DNA of 64,000 nt from Nemertoderma westbladi (taxonomy: Eukaryota; Xenacoelomorpha; Nemertodermatida; Nemertodermatidae): assembly GCA_032718475.1 (NCBI GenBank), contig JAUCBJ010002048.1, forward strand, positions 1 to 64,000. The letters run 5' to 3'. Below are positions 1 through 11,438 of the stretch, piece after piece. Below the pieces are notes generated by a model. It was not told the DNA's origin and made no database searches. It saw only the letters and a list, made by a program, of their open reading frames with translations. Position 1 is the first letter of the stretch, and each line of letters begins with the position of its first letter. The position numbers were made by a program, and so were the translations under genes.

Positions 1-2
1 AA

Positions 3-644
3 AGTCCTCAGCAAGTCTCTGATCGGATGAGCATAAGCTCAAAGGATGGTATGCTTGAGCATGTGGACGACTTCTGTTACCTGGGATCATGGATCCGGAA
101 GTCAGGTGAGGACCTTCGAATACGTAAGGGAAAGGCATGGGCAGCCTTGAATAGGCTTTCCAGGATTTGGAAGTCACCGAGAATTAATCGGAAACTTAAG
201 GTCCGATTATTTAGAGCAGCAGTAGTTCCAGTACTCCTCTACGGGAGTCCATGCTGGGCTCTAACTGCTGAGGACACCAAATCTCTGGATGGCACATTCA
301 CAAGAATGCTACGCCGGGTTCATTGTGTCAAGTACAATGCACACATCTCCAACCAGGCACTATATAACATTGGAGGTGTCTCATTGGTTCCCCCAAGCTT
401 GACACTAGAACAAAATCGCCTCCGCTTTGCAGGACATTGCTTTCGCCGTGAGGACCAGCCAGTGCATAATCTTGTACTTTGGCAGCCTCATGGAGTGAAT
501 AAGCATGGTGGACAGCCCATGACTTTCTTGAGAAGCATCTTAAAGGACACTGGCCTTAAAGATGCGGATGATCTAGCAAATGTCATGGGTGATAGGGAGT
601 TGTGGCGGTGCAATTTTGTTGACAAGCCGGCACAGCATTCTTAA
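3..644 (+). pseudogene. LINE family A, copy 1: C-terminal part of reverse-transcriptase ORF (partial at window start)
   Basis: The reading frame is open from base 3, so the ORF enters from outside the window; the first ATG at 27 is not a real start. The protein carries the post-RT region typical of RTE-like LINEs: a YLGSWI block, an AW-A--RLSRIWKS block, LFRAAVVPVLLYGSPCWALT, then LDGTFTRMLRR and RFAGHCFRRED. The segment SPQQV-DRMSISS-DGML is shared with the minus-strand copy at 57.7-58.6 kb, so both belong to one family. This copy keeps the region that the other copy has lost. The catalytic RT palm lies outside the window. Probably a 5'-truncated or partial, non-autonomous copy. Confidence 0.85.
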
Positions 645-700
645 AAATGCAGCTGCAATGCAGCATGCCGATCCTACTACTACTACTACTACTACTACTC
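645..700 (+). repeat. 3' untranslated tail of LINE family A ending in a TAC microsatellite
   Basis: The bases after the stop (GCAGCTGCAATGCAGCATGC core) recur at the 3' ends of the two minus-strand copies near 42.3 kb and 57.7 kb. The tail here is (CTA)n for about 27 bases. The other two copies, read in LINE sense, end in (TAG)n. A trinucleotide 3' tail instead of poly-A is therefore a property of the family. Confidence 0.75.
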
Positions 701-776
701 AGTCTGGAGTCAGTCAGTCAGGGTCTGGCATCTCTGGGTCTGGGTCTGGCTCTGGGTCTGGTATCAGGGGTCTGGT
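701..776. repeat. TCTGGG-rich simple repeat
   Basis: Degenerate TCTGGG/TCAGTC runs lie between the LINE tail and the NeSL-like fragment. No coding signal is seen. Confidence 0.5.
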
Positions 777-1530
777 GATGTCTGGTATCTGGACGATGGA
801 AATGTTGCAGATGACTCCAGTGTGGTCCTACGTGATCTTCGGCGGATCACTGAGGAAGGGAGGATAGTAGGTTTAGAATAATAAAGCCTGGGAAGAGCAA
901 AGTGTTCCTCCTGGGGCCTGAGACGGGGGAGTTGTGAGCCTGGATCCAGTCAGAGTTCACTGCCTTCTATCCGGGAATTCGAGATTCCCCTCTATACCAA
1001 CTCACTATGCTGGGCGCACCAATAGGTGACTCCACAATAGAATCCTGCCTCAGAGATAAGGTTAGTGAATGGATGGCCTGAAGTTGGTGTCATGAGGCCC
1101 GGGCCACACCCTCACCTGGGATGCCACAGTTGTTGACCCCCTCGCTCCAAGCTACATCCAGCAAACGATTGTAGCTGGTGGTCGGACTGCAGAATGGATG
1201 GCGAGGGAGAAGCACCAGACACACCGGGAGGTGATGGAGCGGGGACACCTTTTCCACCTAGTTGCACTTGAGACCTTTTCGCCAACCTGGTCAGGAGGCA
1301 GCCGCCTTCCTCCGCGAGCTAGGGTCCCGCCTCCACGCCATCACCCACTAGCCCTGATCGCGCCAGTTTCTCCTCCAGAGGATTGAGGTCGCCATTGTGA
1401 TCGGGAATGCCGCCTCCATCATGTGACAGGATCCCCGAGTTGGCGAGGAGATCCCGACCGGGTTTTGTCTTGGTTTGATACGCGTCGCCACGTCCGCTTA
1501 CTGTGGCTGGAGAACTGAAAGGCCAAAGGC
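777..1530 (+). pseudogene. NeSL-like non-LTR retrotransposon remnant (RT palm to endonuclease, internally deleted)
   Basis: Translating from 777 gives DVWYLDDGNVADDSSVVLRD, which matches WYLDDGNVADSYEVVLRD in the minus-strand element at 47-51 kb. It continues, with stops and frame changes, through KVFLLGPETGE and LTMLGAPIGDSTIESC (about 1,000-1,075). It then jumps to an endonuclease segment near 1,100-1,290: TWDATVVDPLAPSYI, GGRTAEWMAREK, ERGHLF-LVALETFSP. The same blocks in the same order occur in the other copy. The stretch between the thumb region and the endonuclease is missing. YLDD is the RT catalytic motif; the WDATVVD block is the PD-(D/E)XK-type endonuclease core of R2/NeSL-like elements. 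This is a dead copy. Confidence 0.75.
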
Positions 1531-3365
1531 CGATGTAATAACAGAGTTTTGATGTTAATGTTGTTAATATCGGATAAGTATACAAGTACCGGTAGTATAG
1601 CACAATCAGAAATCACACTGACAGCAGTAACGGTTGAAAACCATTCGACTTCTGCCCGCACCCAATATTACCAACTAAAGCACAATTGGCACAGTAACGG
1701 TTATATATGGTAGATGCTAAATTCACTCCACAGACTTGACATCTTCAATAGGCACCAGGGCTTCATCCATTGGATGTTGCCATGTAAACTAGCTCCACCT
1801 ACTTAACATAAATCAGCTGATTCTTTGTTCATTCGACAGCAGTAGTATGTAGTACTACCGGTAGGTTTGATTTGATTACACAATTACCAATTACCGTACT
1901 GAATTAGGCCTACAACATGAAGTAAGTGAGTCTGCTAGTATACAGGTATATTTGCAGATGCGAGCGCGATGCCTAGCCTGCATGTACGGGTGCCACGGTG
2001 CTGCACCCACCATCAGACCCCAGGTTGGAATTTATGTAGAGTTTGCTCAACATGTGTGGCGCGGATTAAGGATCCTGGCGCGTAGTGACAGGGGCGTGTG
2101 GCGCGGATTAAGGATCCTGGCGCGTAGTGGCAGGTGCGTGTGGCGCGCATTGAGGATCCTGGCGGTCCTGGCGCGAATATGGATGTAGGGTTAGGTTAGG
2201 ACAGTAGGAGGTAGCGTAGCAGAGCAGTGCACTGGCAACACATCCCACTCTACAGCTCTATTTGAAATTATTTTATAGGTTTAAAAAGATTGAAAAATGT
2301 CCGCTCGCTTCGCTCGCGTTTATACTGTAAACCTACTCTTAGCACAGTCTGGCTGTGGACAAATGGAAACAGACGGATTGAGCATGACCATTAAAAACAT
2401 GACTTGTTTCAAAAGTTTTTCAATTGTCAGATTCTTCAAACCAATAAAACCATGACAGCCTGCATGATTCAGCAGAATTTCCGTGCTCGCTACGCTCGCC
2501 AACTCGCAATTTAATGACATCTGCATTTGACATTTGAAAACAGTCGCTTTGCCTAAATGCTGAAATGTTAAAATTTTCGTGCTCGCTACGCTCGCATCTT
2601 GATCACATCTGCATTTAAAAACAGTCAGTTGACGTTTACCTACTACTACTACTACTACAACTATACAGTACTCACTATCTGACTATTACTGTCAGACTGT
2701 ATTTATGTTAACATAATCAGATATAATTGGAAAATTTCCTTGCTAGCTACACTCGCATTTTAATGTTAAAATACTGTAGGGCAGTAGGGCTACAGCATTA
2801 TAAACTGATAAATTATTACAATTAAGCAATTACTGCAAAATTTCATAGTCAATTGTTGGCTTGGCGCGCATTTGATAGCATGTCATGGGTGGCGCGATTT
2901 TCGTTTAATCAGAACGCGTGTGGCGCGCTTTTTGTCAGTATTCCATATAGGATCAGACCATCCGAACGGAACTTGCGTATCAGATCAGCAGATAGATATA
3001 CTGATATAGATCGTACCGGAACTGGTAGGCCTACTGCAGTACCGGTCTGCCGGTAGTCAGTCATCAATTTATTTCAGATTTATAGCCTACCGCGCTACCG
3101 GTTAGCCGGTAGTCGTTTTTTTAGTCTTTTAATTACCGGTAACCATTCTGCCGTTGACTCCTCTTTTAGCCCATATGCTGAGCTGATATGCCTATTCTGT
3201 TGTTCATGTATTCTGACATTCAGACATTAGCAATATTTAGGGCCCTAACTCATTTGCTAATTCTTCTATATTCTAATTCGTCTATACTGCTAATTCCTGT
3301 ACAGCTGTAGGCCCTACTCGTAATATTTCAGTATATTATTAATTAATTAGGCCTAATTATTAATT
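1531..3365. other. AT-rich spacer with small repeats
   Basis: I see no gene here. It holds the 42-bp tandem repeat at 2,054-2,172. It also has several copies of a GCTCGCTACGCTCGC-type motif (about 2,298, 2,486, 2,579, 2,742), each followed by similar sequence around GACATCTGCATTT, which suggests a degenerate repeat with a period near 100-180 bp. A few TACCGGTA and TAGGCCTA octamers are present. The ORFs are short and show no family signature. Confidence 0.5.
2054..2172. repeat. 42-bp tandem repeat, nearly three units
   Basis: Units begin at 2,054, 2,096 and 2,138 with GTGTGGCGCG and contain AGGATCCTGGCGCG. They are GC-rich compared with the surroundings. The unit length is a multiple of three, so one ORF stays open across them; this is not evidence of coding. 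Confidence 0.8.
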
Positions 3366-4533
3366 ATGTCTGGATCGGGTTGCCCTTGCGCCTCCAAGGA
3401 CCATGTTGAGGCCGTAATTTCGGCGTTTGAGGAAGCTGGTGGCTTCCAGTACACCGTGCGTACCACGTCGGTCCCGTTATCCCAATTCTGGGACCCGGAT
3501 CCGGGTGTGTTCGTCGGTGCGCCATACACGCACTGGATGACACGTGGAATGGGCGGAGTTCCTGACGTCGGCATACCGTTCGTCAGTGTGGCTCGCCAAC
3601 GACGGTTTTGCATATTTGCAAAGGACTACCACGGAAATGTATGTGAACTTTATTATTATATAGTGTTCTTTGTTCTAGAGTTCTACAGCTCTACGAACTA
3701 TTAGTAGTACTATTTATTAGTACCGGTAAAATAATTCTACTAAATCTTACTTTGTAGGCCTATGACACATATATTTATGGTGATTAGGTGATATACAATA
3801 CATGTACCAGATACACGGACACGATACACGTGTACGGTACAGAGTGGTTTGCTATACAAACCTCAATGAATACTGCTCACTGTGATTGATTTAAACACAT
3901 CCTTGAATATTATTCTCAAATTTTAATAATTTATAATAATATAGCCTACTCGACTCACGCAATGCATTGTTTATTCTTTTTTGATATAATAGATAGTATA
4001 ATAATACTATATATAATTATATAGATATAGATAATATAATTAATTCATTATGTTTGCATTGCATTCCTTAGGCCGGCGTCAGGAATAATACGATGAAGGG
4101 GGAATGTAAGTCGGAGATTGAAATCAAGAAAGTTGTTGCGTTCCCCGACATTGCTGTTGGTGGCAACCCCACCAGCAGAATGAAGAGGAAGGCTGCCAGT
4201 GACGTCAAGGAGGTCCTTCGTCTTGGTTCTGTCACCGGGGAGTGCCACTATGGCGATGTTGGGGGCCTAACAGTCTACTGGGTTATGGTCCCCGACGTAC
4301 ATTCCCACGCCGCCCACTTAGTCGGTGATGCGGCCCGTCCATTCCAGCGGACTACGGATGACGTCATGGCCTACATGAAGTCGCAAGTTGCTGCTGGGTT
4401 TTACTCCATTCCCGCACTACGCCGAGCCAACGAGGTCTTCGTGGAGGGAATGGTGTCGGACAGTTCTGAAATTAGTAACCTGAGACTGAAATTGGTAACT
4501 GGGTGCACTAATATGGAACTGGGTGGCAATTAA
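3366..4533 (+). CDS. Candidate two-exon gene, 244-aa protein of unknown function
   Basis: Exon 1 runs 3,366-3,638 and exon 2 runs 4,072-4,533. Exon 1 ends GGAAAT before a GTATGT donor; exon 2 follows a TTCCTTAG acceptor. Both boundaries are in phase 0, so the join keeps one frame of 244 codons plus stop. The 433-bp intron is strongly AT-rich while the exons are GC-richer, as expected for a real gene. The N-terminus is MSGSGCPCASKDHVEAVISA; exon 2 contains VHSHAAHLVGD and an alanine/arginine-rich helix-like end. I see no signal peptide, transmembrane segment or recognised catalytic motif. It could be a host gene or a fragment of an unrecognised transposon. The splice model is inferred, not observed in RNA. 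Confidence 0.5.
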
Positions 4534-4619
4534 ATCAAGGTACATAATGTCAAGCAAGTTACGTCATTCAAGTAACTTCAAGTCAAGTGACGTCATGCCA
4601 AGTGCCATAAAGTCAAGTA

Positions 4620-5215
4620 ATGTCAAGGTTGTCAACTCAAATATCATATACATTAAAAGCATAATTGCTCTCGTTCTGTATATCTGATCACCAATTAGAC
4701 ATCTTACAACATTCCACCTGTTATGAACAAATTCATATAATTATCTTTCAGTGTGCTGAACTCTGAACGCTGGTTTAGGAGTATATTCAACGTATAATCT
4801 AACATGAAGTCTAAGACAATGTAGAGTGTAGGCTAGGGCCTACATTATGATATGCCTCAAAGGCAAAGCCTCAAAGGGTTAAAAAGCATAATTGCTCTCG
4901 TTCTGTATATCTGATCACCAATTATACATCTTACAACATTCCACCTGTTCTGAACAAATTCATATATTATCCTTCAGAGTGCTAAACCAGCTGGTTTATG
5001 AGTATATTCAACGCAGTTTTCGTATTCATTAAAACACTCGTTGCGCTCTTCCTGTACATCTTATCATCAAAATATATAACTTACAACATTCCACTCCCGG
5101 TTTAGAACAAAATGATAACTCTTTCAATATGCTACGGTATATCAGGCGGTTTAGGGTTATATATAGTAAACGCAGTACTCGTCTTCATTAAAAGCCTCGT
5201 TGCGCTCGTCCTGTT
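4620..5215. repeat. Degenerate tandem repeat, four units of about 150-230 bp
   Basis: The sequence CATTAAAAGCATAATTGCTC, then CTCGTTCTGTATATCTGATCA and CTTACAACATTCCACCTGTT, occurs at about 4,651 and again at about 4,880 with few changes. More diverged versions with ACTCGTTGCGCTC start at about 5,026 and 5,186. Each unit ends near a GGTTTA-GAGTATAT block. It is non-coding. Confidence 0.7.
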
Positions 5216-5981
5216 TTGACTGAGAGTATTTTTCACAAACTTACACTTACGACCTTTATAACTATGTAAATTCTCGAAACTGCGCGTGGAACTGCTGATT
5301 TATGGCAGATGGACATATACTGTACAATATAGTTCATACCAAGCTTTTGAGAAAATACCGACAGCGTTACATATACGGCAGGTTGGTTAGAAATAGCTGC
5401 ATTGAAATGGAAATTCTAACCATAATATTCTGTATAAATTTTAATACGACAGATTTCGATAATTATTGACGCCGACTATGCCGTAAGACTATGACTATAT
5501 AACTAAATATAATACTTTATCAGAAGACAGTCTGTAAGTAAGCAATCAGTCTGTGATGTGTAACTGCAAGCCTATTTAATCCCAGCTGTTTATGTTATTA
5601 TTTATACCGTTGTCTTGACAGTGCATCTTAGCAACTAAGCGCCTCCTGTAATTGTATTGGCTGTTACTGCTTTCTACCTTACCCTCAGCTTATGTCGAGT
5701 CTGTGGAGTGAATTTAGCATCACCCGTTATATATTACATGGGACACATTACTACCTAGGTTTGGCTAACCAGTGGATGCGCTATAATTGGACACATGCTG
5801 TCCCTCCATTGGTCGATCTATATCCAGTAAGCAACCGAGGGTGGACTCTCTATAGCGGAGGGGCACTTGTATAATAACTAATAATCACGAACCCCGTCCT
5901 CTTATAATATACACCTAACTCTGCAGTAGTCAGTAGTAGTAGTAATAGTAGTTAGTTAGTGGTAGCGAGTAGAATAAGAGT

Positions 5982-6012
<31 letters not shown>

Positions 6013-6785
6013 TGAGAGGAAGTAGAGTAGAATAAGATACGGATTCATAATTATTTTATCAAACTCATGTACTACTTACTTCAATGTGCCAATTGTAATA
6101 ATAATTAAACATTATCTTATGGGGTTTGGCCCCATAAGATATTATACTGACGTATTTTATATTAATATATCCATGCGAGTAAACAAGAAGTGAAGTAAAT
6201 GTTTATTATTATAGTTTTAGAAATTGAATGATATACCCAAGATAGTGAAATAGATAATATACCAGAAATTGCCATTTGATCAGATATATCAAAGCGGCGT
6301 CTTTAGTATAATACCGTAATAGTATCAATTCACTCTGTTATACAATGTAAATATACTAAATCTATTTATAAATATATTATGAGCCCTACATTGTATATTT
6401 CTCCTACAGGTAGACAATGTAGTATGTTAAAACTTGATATAATTTGGTATAATGTATAACATATTACAAATAAGACTGAGGCAGCTAAACTATATTGCAA
6501 AGAAATCAAATATCCTAAAGTAATATACTAGACCCTCCCTCCACCCTATAAATAGTGTTGACCACCTACCCCACCCACCGCCCTTATTGCTTCATAATAA
6601 TGAAAGATAGTACTGGCGCTCCGGTCACTCTGTTCCCTCCGCTGGGGGGGTTAAGAAGTAGGTTTTGACACTATGCAAAATCCGAGCACAGAGTTAGAAG
6701 CGCATTGGATAGGCGAACATTTCTTGCAGTGAAAGTATTTCCATACCTGTTATAGTTTTTGAGATAGTCAGACATGAGTAGCTAA
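5216..6785. other. AT-rich spacer without a supported gene
   Basis: It contains a (TAG)n/(GA)n patch at about 5,935-6,020 and otherwise unstructured AT-rich DNA. The 60-codon ORF at 5,692-5,874 has no family signature, so I do not call it. Confidence 0.5.
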
Positions 6786-8088
6786 AATTTGATTTTTTTT
6801 TGGTGAAGTCTTATTTCACCGGTACCTATCATCCGAAATATGGATTGTGATATATCGTTAGATGCGGGTCCACTATCTGTACATTCACATTTTTTCAAGA
6901 ATAAAATTCGATCAAGAGTTTTCGAAATATTTTCGAATTACCGGAAGCAGACTTTGGACGACTATATCTCCGGTACCGGTAGGCCTATTGAGTCGAAATT
7001 TTTTTTAATCTACTTGAACACTCCAGTGAATATTTTTTAGTTTGAAAGTTTTGCCCCAAAATGCTCAGAAGTAATTTGGAAAAAACTGATCATTTCGCGA
7101 TCATGATCTTTTGACCCCCTAGAATTTAACTTTTTTATGGTCAAATTTTGGCTACCCCCCCTAATTCGAGGGTGTGGAATCTTTTTGTAATGTTAAGGTT
7201 TTTCATACGGTGAACTCACATGACTTATGGTCTTCGAAATAAAACCGAAAACATGATCATTCCTGATCATGGCCTGATCAAATCACTTTTTGAAAATTTC
7301 GAAATGCTCAAAAGTTGCCCCTTCTTAATAGAAGTCGATTAGTAAAAAAAAAATCGGGGGTCTCAAACAAAGTTTTCGAGAAAATCGGGAAAAACCAAAA
7401 AACATGATCTTTTATGATCAGGAAGCTGATCTCGAGAACCGGTTACCGATCGAGCCACTTTTTTTTAATCAACTCCGAATAGACCATTGAACATTTCTTA
7501 CAATGAATGTTTATTAAAAAAATGCTTAGAGTCGATTTTAAATATACTGATCTTTTCGCGATCATGATCTTGAGTTTTGACCCACTGGACTTGAAACTTT
7601 TTTTATGCCCAAATTTTGGCTACCTCCCATAATTCGAGGGTGAGGAATCTTTTTGTGGTGTAAGTATAAGTTTTTCCATACAGTGAACTCCCAGGACTTG
7701 ATCTTTGAAAAAAAACCGAAAACACGATCTTTTCTGATCGCGGCCTGATCAAATCGCTTTTTGTAAATTTCGAAATGCTCAAAAGTGGCCCCTTCACCAT
7801 AGAAGTCGATTCGTAAAAAAAAAATCGGGGGTCTCAAACAAAGTTTTCGAGAAAATTCTAAAAAACTGAAAAACACGATCTTTAATGATCAGGTATCAGA
7901 TCTCGAGAACCGGTTGTTCGATTGAGCCAATTTTTATTTAATCGACTCAGGGCAGTGTTCTGAACGTTTCCTACAGTAATTGTTTATATCCAAAATGCTT
8001 AGTTACGATTTTACGAAGTCCGATCTTTGCGCGATCATGATCTTGCATTTTGATCAGGAAGAATTCACTTTTTTTAAATCTTTTAACG
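6786..8088. repeat. GATC-rich satellite, about 465-bp period (left block)
   Basis: The block CGCGATCATGATCTT recurs at about 7,096, 7,558 and 8,029, spacing 461 and 472. Between these marks the order is the same: TTGGCTACC, TCGAGGGTG, GGAATCTTTTTGT, CCTGATCAAATC, ATCGGGGGTCTCAAACAAAG, GATCTCGAGAACCGGTT. TGATCA-type palindromes are very dense. The array is interrupted by the BEL element and resumes at 26,387. Confidence 0.85.
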
Positions 8089-8093
8089 GGAAT
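8089..8093. other. Target-site duplication of the BEL element, left copy (right copy 26,382-26,386)
   Basis: GGAAT lies immediately before the 5' LTR and immediately after the 3' LTR. Confidence 0.9.
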
Positions 8094-10248
8094 TGTTACG
8101 GTATATGGCGCTGTATCCACATATATTAGTCCGTTATACTGTACGCAATATTAGTCCGTTATACTGTATGTAATATTAGTCCGTTGTGCAGCATAATATT
8201 TTAGATAAGGCATAATAGCGCAGTGATATTTAGATAGGGAAACCAAAACGCCCATATATTTTGAATCCATCCATTTTGTATAATATGTAGCCCTACCTAC
8301 GTAATTTTGTATTAGGATATATGTAGATAGTTCCAGGGTAGCAAGTTTAGTCGGACCCTGGATTTCGTGCTTGCTGATATTAGCTTCAATAGGGCTAGCA
8401 TATAGGGACGCTGTCCTGGCCATTCAGCAGCCAGGGACATGATCCATTACGATATATGGTAATAATTTGAGGTTTGGGCGGCAATAGGGCTACAATCCGG
8501 CCTCCTTATTGGACTAACTGCTTCCAGGTTGGTCTAATGCTAGCGCGGACTGGAGAGCCAATAGGAGAGCGATTGAGTCACCCTATTGCATCACCCCATC
8601 CGGATCACCTATAAATTGGCGGCTTGCCGGTAGAGCTGTACAACAACCCTATACCTTACAATCCACACCCTTATATTTTAGCGTATTTCTGCAATTTGCT
8701 AAATTTTGATTAATTTCTTAAGATGATTTGCTAGTGCGATTATTCTTGATTGTGTTTCTCAATTAATCCCATCGATTACTGCTAATTACAACTGGAACTA
8801 TGATTTCTACCTTTTGTTAATGGTTCTATGTGATTCCTTTCTACGCAATAATCCTAAGGGATTTCTGAGACTGTCAGACTTTGTGATTTGCATGCGCCGC
8901 TACGGTAGCTATTAGCATAATGGAGGGCTAAGGTGCCAGTGGGCGGTGGGCACATCGGGGGGTTGAGCGACTAAGGGAGAGCGGAGGATTCAAAGGCGGG
9001 CAACGCTGGCGGGGGGTCACCGTTGCGGTCGGGCAGTTCACGCTGTGGTATGCAGACCATTCGCCGGTACGGTAATTAAGGGGCTGATGATCCAGGTTTC
9101 GTCTCTATTTAGTATTAGGGGGGCAGGAATCAGGTTAGTTAGGAGTCCTATATGTACCCGGGAGAGGCCTGCACGTATCACAACGTGGAGTGTGAAGTAC
9201 GAATAGTGAGTCGCACAACTGTGGGCTATACAGTAGTTAACTGCATAATTGCGAACTGTGATTGCTGACGCTGATTGGTGTGTTATTGAAGTGTGCCTAC
9301 GATTGTGAATGTTTAGGTAGGTGCCCCCTTTCTTTGATTGATTTCTATTTCTTAGTTACAACAATTAGTTACTGATTAGGTCAAAGTAATACGGCAATTT
9401 AGGCTATTACTAGCGAAACCTGTTGCGTAATAAATTAGAATTACGCATTCTGGAACTCTTAGTAATTAGTACGCTGTTACATATTTGTGACTGTAATTGA
9501 TTAGTAAAAAATTAAGAATTAGTATGCAGCATAGCGGAGAGTAGCTAAGGTAATAATTAGAGTACTGTAAACTATTCACGCTGAGCGGTTATTTGCATTG
9601 GCGGGCAATCAGCTAGATCGCACTATTCGGTACACACAACACGCTAGTAATTTGCTGGCCTAAAGCCAGCTGCAGGCAAGTTTAGACCCAGAGCGGAACT
9701 ATCCACGTAGAGAAAAATACTGTACCATTTTGATTATTTTAAATATTCTCGCATTCACACATTACGATAGGGAACCCCCAGTATTCGCGATTAGAAAAGG
9801 CGTAGGCAATAGCGTGCTTTAATAGTGATAGAATTAGGCGTAAGAATACTCTGAGTGCAAAGCCTCTCGCACTCGTCTTAAGTAAGCTTAGGGAGCTGAC
9901 TCGGGTTTATTGTTTTGGTTATTCCCGCGTGGCTCATAGATTCGAACAGTTAGCTCTCTATCGAGCAATCGGTAGAGAAAGGAACAAGCAATTTTGCAGG
10001 AGCTGTGTAAATTTAGTAAATTATATTAGCGGACGGCAGATAAGCGCCATCTAACGGTAAGTAGCGGTTTGTATTTAGCAACCCTTACAATTTAGCAATA
10101 TCACGCTCCTGATCCCCTTTACTTAACAGTAGAGCAGTCTTTGTGTCTTATTGGTTAGGCGAGAACTTATTAGGTTGGCAGAGGAGTATACGGGTATTTG
10201 TCTGTTCAACAGTTCTGCTGTTAGTATAGAGGTCGCGGTTGTTTATCA
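8094..10248 (+). repeat. 5' LTR of the BEL element (2,155 bp)
   Basis: It runs from TGTTACGG to TTATCA and is repeated at 24,276-26,381. It contains two blocks missing from the 3' LTR: about 13 bp near 8,950 and about 36 bp near 10,101-10,137. An AATAAA at 9,429-9,434 could serve as polyadenylation signal. The minus-strand ORF at 8,151-8,423 is repeated in both LTRs and has no family signature. Confidence 0.95.
8508..8645 (+). promoter_or_regulatory. Probable LTR promoter: CCAAT boxes and TATA box
   Basis: There is an inverted CCAAT (ATTGG) at 8,508-8,512, a direct CCAAT at 8,558-8,562 and TATAAA at 8,610-8,615. Spacing fits an RNA polymerase II promoter, with transcription starting roughly 8,640. 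The same elements occur in the 3' LTR (TATAAA at 24,792-24,797). Inferred from sequence only. Confidence 0.55.
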
Positions 10249-11438
10249 GTGATACGTGCATTGGCTGTAGGCAGTAGCGTACAGTAAATAGAGTATTCTT
10301 AGGCTGATTAGTAGTATCACAGTATTAAGTAATAAATTGGAGCACGTGATCGTCTGCTGTAGGCTATAGGCTAGCGTACAGTAAGACATTGAGTATATTC
10401 TTTTAGGCTGTTAGTTTAGATTACTGTATTCACTGGCTGCGTACAATAGTACAGTAGTACATTAGGCTGATTGCTGTTACTGCGTACGGTAGAAGGACAT
10501 TTGTTTGCCGTACCACACACAGTATCAATTAGGCTGTTAGGTTGGTGTACTGTTTTACTTACTGTACTGCATACAGTGGATGTACGGTAGTGCGTTTTGC
10601 TAATTGCGAATACAGCAGTTCCTTAGGCCTTAGGGCAAACAGTAATTAGTAAGTTTTTTGAAAATTTTAGCTAGGTTTGCGAGAATTCAGTTTCGGTCAA
10701 AATTATTTGTAAAATTCTAGAGTTTTGTACCGGTATGTTAGGTAACCGCTTAGTTATTTTATACCATCTGGAGATACATGGCAAGACGGAACTTCTGAGT
10801 TTGGGGTTCGTGTGGGTCTGCGGGTTCGGTTTGCAATCAGCGAAGGGCCTGAATCTTTGGACGCGGACGTGGAATCTCACAGCAAACAAGGTTAGTTGTT
10901 CTGTTGGCACCATTGTGTTTGTGGAAGCAGTAAAAATTACCGGTTGTTTAACTGCGAAGCTGAACTCAATTTATTAGTTAGGATATTTAGGTTTAGCCGG
11001 CCATGGTTTTTTTGAATCGCTCAAGTTAGAGAGAGAGTTAGAGAGAGTCGCAACCCGAAGATGTAGCCACGCGCTAGTGGATACATATAATATTTGAAAC
11101 TAAAATTACGTTGATTAGAGCTATATATATATAAAATTAGAAATATTCGGGCGGCAAGTATATTTTGAATATTTTGTATTAGATTCAGAGTTATTTTGTG
11201 CTATACCGGTATTTAATGCTATATAATAGCTATATAATAATATTTTTGTTTAAATATTGTGCTAGTATTTGCTATAACTATATACCCCATTAAATTCACA
11301 ATATTGCATTGCGAATTTATTTGACATTTGGACCAACTGATTATTTGACAAATAATTTGACCGTATTTCGGTTAAATTATAATCATATCTCGAACCTTTG
11401 CGAGATATTTTTGCCGGAAGGCAAACATTATTTAGACT
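10249..11438 (+). other. Leader of the BEL element, with degenerate tandem repeats
   Basis: This is untranslated sequence between the 5' LTR and the gag ATG. From about 10,262 to 10,570 a motif of the form GCGTACAGTA followed by TTAGGCTG-TTAG recurs four or five times at 80-110 bp spacing. I could not identify a tRNA primer-binding site with confidence. Confidence 0.55.

Noticed and set aside
5692-5874. 60-codon ORF
   Set aside because: Short, no family signature and no splice or repeat context that would support it.
8151-8423. 90-codon minus-strand ORF repeated at 24,333-24,605
   Set aside because: It is part of the LTR and therefore duplicated. There is no domain, and it overlaps the upstream promoter region.
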